A program made the position numbers and the translations under genes. From the NCBI GenBank assembly GCA_012514545.1, contig JAAZAC010000035.1:1-10542 (forward strand): DNA of 10,542 nt, read 5' to 3'. Positions 7,422 to 10,542 of the stretch are shown piece after piece. This stretch comes from Actinomycetales bacterium (GTDB lineage Bacteria; Actinomycetota; Actinomycetes; Actinomycetales; Cellulomonadaceae). Under the pieces are notes generated by a model. It saw nothing but the letters and a program-made list of their open reading frames with translations. It was not told where the DNA came from and ran no database searches. The stretch's first letter is position 1; each line of letters starts with the position of its first letter.

Positions 7422-7441
7422 CGGGTGGTGAACCCCACCCG
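7422..7441. promoter_or_regulatory. 20-base palindrome, candidate operator in the divergent region
   Basis: CGGGTGG and CCACCCG form a perfect 7-bp inverted repeat around TGAACC. It sits six bases upstream of the -35 of the minus-strand promoter and about 120 bases upstream of msrB. That position suits an activator site for the c-di-GMP gene or a shared operator. The rest of the 7354-7557 intergenic region shows no clear msrB promoter; TTCGCC at 7471 and GAGGAT at 7496 are a poor pair. Confidence 0.35.
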
Positions 7442-7541
7442 CCGCCGGAATCCCGCGGCCGTCGCCGGCGTTCGCCAGACGGGTCGCCGCGGGGTGAGGA
7501 TGGACGGACCGGCGCCCGACGCCGGACCCGACGGCGGCGCG

Positions 7542-7550
7542 AGGGAGGGG
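7542..7550 (+). promoter_or_regulatory. ribosome binding site of msrB
   Basis: The purine run ending in GGGAGGGG lies seven bases ahead of the GTG at 7558. It favours that codon over the ATG at 7567. Confidence 0.6.
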
Positions 7551-7557
7551 ATGGCAC

Positions 7558-7971
7558 GTGGCAGGCATGGCGTACGACGTGACGAAGACGGACGAGCAGT
7601 GGCGCGCGGAGCTCTCGCCCGAGGAGTTCGCCGTGCTGCGCGAGGCGGCCACCGAGCGCCCGTGGACCGGCGCGCTGCTCGAGGAGTCGCGGCTCGGCAC
7701 GTACCGGTGCCGCGCGTGCGGGAACGTGCTGTTCCGCGCCGAGACCAAGTTCGACGGCCACTGCGGCTGGCCGAGCTTCTACCGCCCGACCGCCGACGAC
7801 GCCGTCGAGCTCGTCGAGGACCGCAGCCACGGGATGGTGCGCACCGAGGTGCGCTGCGCCCGCTGCGGGTCCCACCTCGGCCACGTGTTCGACGACGCCC
7901 CGCAGACCCCGACGGGCGACAGGTACTGCATGAACTCGATCGCCCTGTCCTTCGAGCCGGAGGACGGGTGA
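7558..7971 (+). CDS. msrB: peptide-methionine (R)-S-oxide reductase MsrB
   Basis: 137 residues. MsrB reduces the R isomer of methionine sulfoxide in oxidised proteins, in the cytoplasm, with thioredoxin usually as electron donor. The sequence shows two CxxC pairs for structural zinc (C51/C54 and C100/C103), the family core CGWPSF at 69-74, and the catalytic cysteine C124 in RYCMNSIAL. C69 lies 55 residues before it, as the resolving cysteine does in the E. coli enzyme, so a complete thioredoxin-linked cycle is expected. Length is normal for a stand-alone MsrB with no MsrA fusion. I start at the GTG at 7558 because GGGAGGGG ends seven bases upstream; the ATG at 7567 (MAYDVTKTDEQW) is a possible alternative with a weaker site. 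The stop overlaps the next start as GTGA. Confidence 0.95.
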   Translation: MAGMAYDVTKTDEQWRAELSPEEFAVLREAATERPWTGALLEESRLGTYRCRACGNVLFRAETKFDGHCGWPSFYRPTADDAVELVEDRSHGMVRTEVRCARCGSHLGHVFDDAPQTPTGDRYCMNSIALSFEPEDG

Positions 7972-8600
7972 CCCCGGACCGGGCCCGGCCGCCGCGCCGC
8001 CCCGCGATGCTCGACAAGCACGCGGCGGAGGCGGTGCCCGACGCCGCGGACCCGACGCTGCGCCGCGAGGTCGCGCACACGACGGCGGCCGCGCTCGTGC
8101 ACCGCGGCCGGGCCAGCACGGACCCGCAGGTGCACGCGCGCCTCGTCCGGCTCGTCGAGGCGGAGGGCCTCGACACCGTCGCGGGGCTCTGGGCGGACAG
8201 CCCGGCGGACACGCTGCCGGGCGCCCTGTGGCGGCTCTACGCGCTGCGCGAGTGGGTGCGGCGCGACCCGCGCACGGTCGCGGACCGGTACCGGCTCGGG
8301 GCGAGCCGCGCCGAGGTCGCCGAGGTCGTGGCCGGGGTCGCCAGCCCGCCCGGGCCGGCGGAGGTGAGCGACGTCGTCGACGCCGTCCTGTCCGGCGTGT
8401 ACGCGGGGGACCTTGCGGTGGCGCTCGAGCGTGCCGGCGCGTTCTGCCGGGTGCTCGTCGCGGGCTCCGCGGTGGACGCGGACCTCGTCGAGGACGCCGA
8501 GCTCGCCGGGCGGCTCACGCGCGGGGCGGCCGGGCTGCTGCGCACCGCCGAGGAGCTCGAGGCCGCCGCGGGGCTGTGGCGCGCCGACCGGCTCGAGTAG
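7968..8600 (+). CDS. conserved-looking actinobacterial protein of unknown function, coupled to msrB
   Basis: 210 residues. I do not recognise an assigned function. The start is the GTG at 7968, which overlaps the msrB stop by four bases (GTGA); an internal ATG at 8007 has no ribosome site before it. The N-terminus is basic and Pro/Arg-rich (about 15 residues). The rest is predicted soluble and mainly helical, rich in Ala, Leu, Arg and Glu, with no membrane segment, signal peptide or cysteine cluster (a single Cys in AGAFCRVLVAG). Recognisable stretches are WADSPADTLPGALWRLYALREWVRRDP in the middle (positions about 65-95) and a C-terminal helix ending ELEAAAGLWRADRLE. Codon use matches its neighbours, so it is a real gene. 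Coupling to msrB makes co-expression likely but does not show a redox role. Confidence 0.8.
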   Translation: MTPDRARPPRRPAMLDKHAAEAVPDAADPTLRREVAHTTAAALVHRGRASTDPQVHARLVRLVEAEGLDTVAGLWADSPADTLPGALWRLYALREWVRRDPRTVADRYRLGASRAEVAEVVAGVASPPGPAEVSDVVDAVLSGVYAGDLAVALERAGAFCRVLVAGSAVDADLVEDAELAGRLTRGAAGLLRTAEELEAAAGLWRADRLE

Positions 8601-8634
8601 GCCGCCGGCCGCGCGGCACTTAGCATGGGCCCCC

Positions 8635-8718
8635 GACGCCGGGCCGCGGTAGCCCCGGGCTCCACTGTTCGCCGCTCCGAGCGGCCGTCGCGCCGAGAGG
8701 CGCTCCCGGCCCGGCGTC
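8635..8718 (+). repeat. 11-bp inverted repeat enclosing nested hairpins
   Basis: GACGCCGGGCC at 8635-8645 is the exact reverse complement of 8708-8718. The 62 bases between hold two local hairpins: GCCGCT/AGCGGC and GCGCC/GGCGC, the latter with a GAGA (GNRA-type) loop. Together they draw a multibranched RNA fold. Confidence 0.45.
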
Positions 8719-8727
8719 TCACTCCCC

Positions 8728-8745
8728 GCCCGCCCGACGGCGGGC
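8728..8745 (+). repeat. 7-bp hairpin in the leader of the phosphate operon
   Basis: GCCCGCC (8728-8734) and GGCGGGC (8739-8745) pair perfectly around a CGAC loop. No T tract follows, so it is not a classic terminator. Confidence 0.4.
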
Positions 8746-8767
8746 CGCCCGACGGGGCCGTCCCGGG

Positions 8768-8804
8768 CCACGACCGGACTTCTCCCGGTCCCGCTCGGTC
8801 GTGG
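8768..8804 (+). repeat. 9-bp inverted repeat with a competing inner hairpin
   Basis: CCACGACCG (8768-8776) pairs with CGGTCGTGG (8796-8804). The overlapping GACCGG (8772-8777) can pair instead with CCGGTC (8785-8790). The two stems exclude each other because they share 8772-8776. Confidence 0.4.
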
Positions 8805-8843
8805 GCGACACGCGACGTTTGGCCCCAACCCCCGCGGCTGCCC

Positions 8844-8849
8844 TAGCCT
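8844..8849 (+). promoter_or_regulatory. possible -10 box (TAGCCT) of the phosphate operon
   Basis: TAGCCT fits the actinobacterial TANNNT pattern and would start a transcript about 40 bases before the GTG at 8897. The best -35 candidate, TTGGCC at 8819-8824, is 19 bases away, which is a little long. If this promoter is used, the repeats at 8635-8804 are upstream DNA rather than RNA. Confidence 0.3.
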
Positions 8850-8896
8850 GAGGCCGACCGTGTGCCCTGACTGGGTCCTCTTCCCGGGAGCTCCTC

Positions 8897-9517
8897 GTGA
8901 GACTGCGCCTCACCCCGCGCAACGCATCCTTCTTCGATCTCCTCGCCGAGCTGGCGGGTCACCTGGTCCGGGGGTCGGCGCTCCTCGCCGAGCTCCTGAG
9001 CGCCGACAAGGAGGACCGGCAGGAGATCGCGATGAAGCTCCGTGAGGCGGAGCACGACGCGGACGAGGCGACGCACACGATCATGCGCAACCTCAACCAG
9101 ACGTTCGTCACGCCGTTCGACCGCGACGACATCTACACGCTGACGAGCCGCCTCGACGACTGCATGGACGCGATGGAGGAGGCCGGCGACCTCGTCGTCC
9201 TCTACCAGCTCGACGTCCTGCCCGAGCTCGTGCTCAAGCAGGTGGACGTGCTCCAGCGCTGCGCCGAGCTGACGGCCGAGGCGATGCCCCGGCTGCGGAC
9301 CATGAAGGACCTCCCCGAGTACTGGGTCGAGATCAACCGCCTCGAGAACGAGGGTGACCGCACCTACCGGCACATCGTCGCCGAGCTGTTCAACAACGGG
9401 CTCGAGCCGATCCCCCTCATGAAGCTCAAGGAGGTCGTCGACACGCTCGAGGTCGCGGCCGACGGCTTCGAGCGCGTCGCGAACATGGTCGAGACCATCG
9501 CGCTCAAGGAATCCTGA
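8897..9517 (+). CDS. DUF47 family PhoU-like protein, accessory to the PiT phosphate transporter
   Basis: 206 residues, normal for DUF47. The protein should be an all-helical PhoU-like cytoplasmic bundle. Family marks seen are AEHDADEATH (51-60), TPFDRDDIY (72-80) followed by LDDCMDAMEEAGD, then NEGDRTYR (151-158) and DTLEVAADGFERVANMVE near the end. The repeated acidic E/DxxxD patterns match metal-binding positions of PhoU-like proteins. The start is the GTG at 8897 with GGGAG six bases upstream. Five bases separate its stop from the transporter gene, so the two form an operon. DUF47 proteins are widely encoded beside pit genes and are thought to modulate the transporter; the mechanism is not settled, and its role here is inferred from family and context. 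No Pho box is evident upstream. Confidence 0.93.
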   Translation: MRLRLTPRNASFFDLLAELAGHLVRGSALLAELLSADKEDRQEIAMKLREAEHDADEATHTIMRNLNQTFVTPFDRDDIYTLTSRLDDCMDAMEEAGDLVVLYQLDVLPELVLKQVDVLQRCAELTAEAMPRLRTMKDLPEYWVEINRLENEGDRTYRHIVAELFNNGLEPIPLMKLKEVVDTLEVAADGFERVANMVETIALKES

Positions 9518-9522
9518 GCACG

Positions 9523-10527
9523 GTGGAGCTCGTCCTCGTCGTCGTCGTCGTCGCGTTCGCGCTCGCCTTCGACTACACGAACGGCTTCCACGACGCCGCC
9601 AACGCCATCGCCACCTCCGTCTCCACGCGGGCGCTGACGCCCCGCGCGGCCCTGATCATGGCCGCGGGGTTCAACCTCGTGGGGGCCATGCTCGGCACCG
9701 AGGTCGCCGAGACCATCGGCAGCGGGATCATCGACATCACCGAGGCGCGCAGCACCCACCTGGGCCTCGTCATGGTGCTGTCCGCCGTCGTCGGCGCGAT
9801 CGTCTGGAACCTCATCACGTGGTGGTTCGGGATGCCGTCGTCGTCCTCGCACGCGCTCATCGGCGCGCTGACCGGCGTCGGGCTCGCCTCCGGCATCCAG
9901 GTGCACTGGGAGGTCATCCTCGACAAGGTCGTCATCCCGATGGTCGTGTCTCCGGTGGTCGGTTTCACGCTCGCCTTCGTGCTCATGGTCGCCCTGCTGT
10001 GGATGTTCCGGCGGGCCAACCCGCACAAGGTGACGCGCCGGTTCCGGATCGCCCAGACGGCGTCGGCGGCGGCGATGGCGCTCGGCCACGGCCTGCAGGA
10101 CGCGCAGAAGACGATGGGCGTCATCGTCCTGGCGCTCGTCGCCGGCGGCGTGCAGACCTCGCACGAGATCCCGCTGTGGGTCAAGCTCTCCGCCGCGGGC
10201 GCGATCTCGCTCGGCACGTACTCCGGCGGCTGGCGCATCATGCGCACGCTCGGCCGACGGGTCATCGAGCTCGACCCGGCGCGCGGCTTCGTTGCCGAGT
10301 CCGTCGCGGCGTCCGTGCTGTACACGACCGCGTTCGTGTTCCACGCCCCCATCTCGACGACGCAGACGATCACCTCCGCGATCATGGGCGTCGGCGCGAC
10401 CAAGCGGCTCTCCGCGGTCCGCTGGGGCGTGGCGGGCAACATCGCCGTCGCCTGGGTGCTGACGATCCCCGCCGCCGCGGCCGTCGCCGCGGTCATGTTC
10501 TGGGCGCTCGCCGCGATCATCGGCTGA
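9523..10527 (+). CDS. pit: PiT family low-affinity inorganic phosphate transporter
   Basis: 334 residues, complete. PiT proteins import phosphate, usually as a metal-phosphate complex with protons in bacteria, across the cytoplasmic membrane. Both halves of the inverted family repeat are visible: NGFHDAANAIAT at 20-31 and GHGLQDAQKTMG at 188-199. Other family marks are MPSSSSHALIGALTG (104-118), GTYSGGWRIMRTLG (231-244) and HAPISTTQT (274-282). Hydrophobic segments at about 1-17, 41-58, 80-100, 108-124, 134-162, 183-208, 221-236, 260-275 and 304-333 give roughly 9-10 membrane helices. The start is GTG at 9523; the nearest purine motif, AAGGA, ends 12 bases upstream inside the preceding gene, so translation is probably coupled. 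The Asn usual in both signatures is His23 and Gln192 here. I believe this occurs in other actinobacterial relatives, and it does not suggest loss of function. Confidence 0.95.
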   Translation: MELVLVVVVVAFALAFDYTNGFHDAANAIATSVSTRALTPRAALIMAAGFNLVGAMLGTEVAETIGSGIIDITEARSTHLGLVMVLSAVVGAIVWNLITWWFGMPSSSSHALIGALTGVGLASGIQVHWEVILDKVVIPMVVSPVVGFTLAFVLMVALLWMFRRANPHKVTRRFRIAQTASAAAMALGHGLQDAQKTMGVIVLALVAGGVQTSHEIPLWVKLSAAGAISLGTYSGGWRIMRTLGRRVIELDPARGFVAESVAASVLYTTAFVFHAPISTTQTITSAIMGVGATKRLSAVRWGVAGNIAVAWVLTIPAAAAVAAVMFWALAAIIG

Positions 10528-10542
10528 CGGCGCCCGCCCCCC

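Larger units (their letters stand above)
8601..8896 (+). other. 296-base GC-rich intergenic region with many inverted repeats, possible structured leader RNA
   Basis: No coding sequence is convincing here. An 11-bp perfect inverted repeat (8635-8645 with 8708-8718) encloses smaller hairpins: one at 8671-8685 and one with GCGCC stems and a GAGA tetraloop at 8690-8703. Outside it lie a 7-bp hairpin at 8728-8745 and a 9-bp inverted repeat at 8768-8804. TAGCAT at 8621 could be a -10 box starting a transcript through all of this. It fits no riboswitch or small-RNA class that I know. GC-rich DNA yields chance repeats, so the RNA call is tentative. Confidence 0.35.

Noticed and set aside
790..7431. 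Plus-strand open frame of 2,213 codons opposite the two c-di-GMP genes
   Set aside because: It is a shadow created by the codon bias of GC-rich genes on the other strand: low-complexity Arg/Asp/Gly/Val sequence, no domain, and the minus-strand frames have clear domains and motifs.
3887..8212. Minus-strand open frame of 1,441 codons
   Set aside because: Arg/Ala/Pro-rich shadow that crosses the promoter region, msrB and the upstream c-di-GMP gene in another frame.
8625..8846. Short open frames inside the 8601-8896 intergenic region on both strands
   Set aside because: Arg/Pro-rich translations, no ribosome site and no motif; the region looks non-coding.
9364..10344. Minus-strand open frames opposite the PiT gene (also 9573..10520)
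   Set aside because: Charged, repetitive translation with no motif; the plus strand encodes a full PiT transporter.

Overview
The window has very high G+C content (clearly above 70%). Its gene pairs overlap by GTGA, GTG starts are common, and several proteins are of actinobacterial type. It is most likely chromosomal DNA of a high-GC actinobacterium, possibly a motile Cellulomonadaceae-like or Kineococcus-like organism; the family is a guess from style, not a database result. I see no mobile element, tRNA, rRNA or CRISPR.

Left block (1..7353, minus strand). Two long tandem paralogous genes (7353..3949, then 3816..484) encode soluble c-di-GMP enzymes of about 1,110-1,134 residues. Both share one architecture: a LacI/GalR-type ligand-binding domain without its DNA-binding helix-turn-helix, a helical linker, a GAF-like domain, PAS, GGDEF and EAL. 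The synthesis motif, the product-inhibition site and the hydrolysis residues are intact in both. The second gene overlaps by 4 bases a gene for an M50 (site-2-protease-like) membrane peptidase, which runs off the left edge. Each large gene is preceded by a near-identical promoter-like element, CT(C/A)AC-N16-GCCGATG, resembling promoters of the FliA/SigD/WhiG (sigma-28) family. I infer that the pair belongs to a motility- or development-type regulon and links a small-molecule (perhaps sugar) signal to c-di-GMP.

Middle block (7354..8600). A 204-base divergent intergenic region carries the first gene's promoter and a 20-base palindrome. It is followed on the plus strand by msrB (methionine-R-sulfoxide reductase) and, overlapping by GTGA, an unassigned 210-residue gene.

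Right block (8601..10542, plus strand). A 296-base intergenic region unusually rich in inverted repeats precedes a two-gene phosphate-uptake operon: a PhoU-like DUF47 accessory protein and a PiT-family low-affinity inorganic phosphate transporter.

The best candidate for something undescribed is the duplicated LacI-sensor/GAF/PAS/GGDEF/EAL pair with its matching sigma-28-like promoters and coupled M50 peptidase. The structured leader in front of the phosphate operon comes second.
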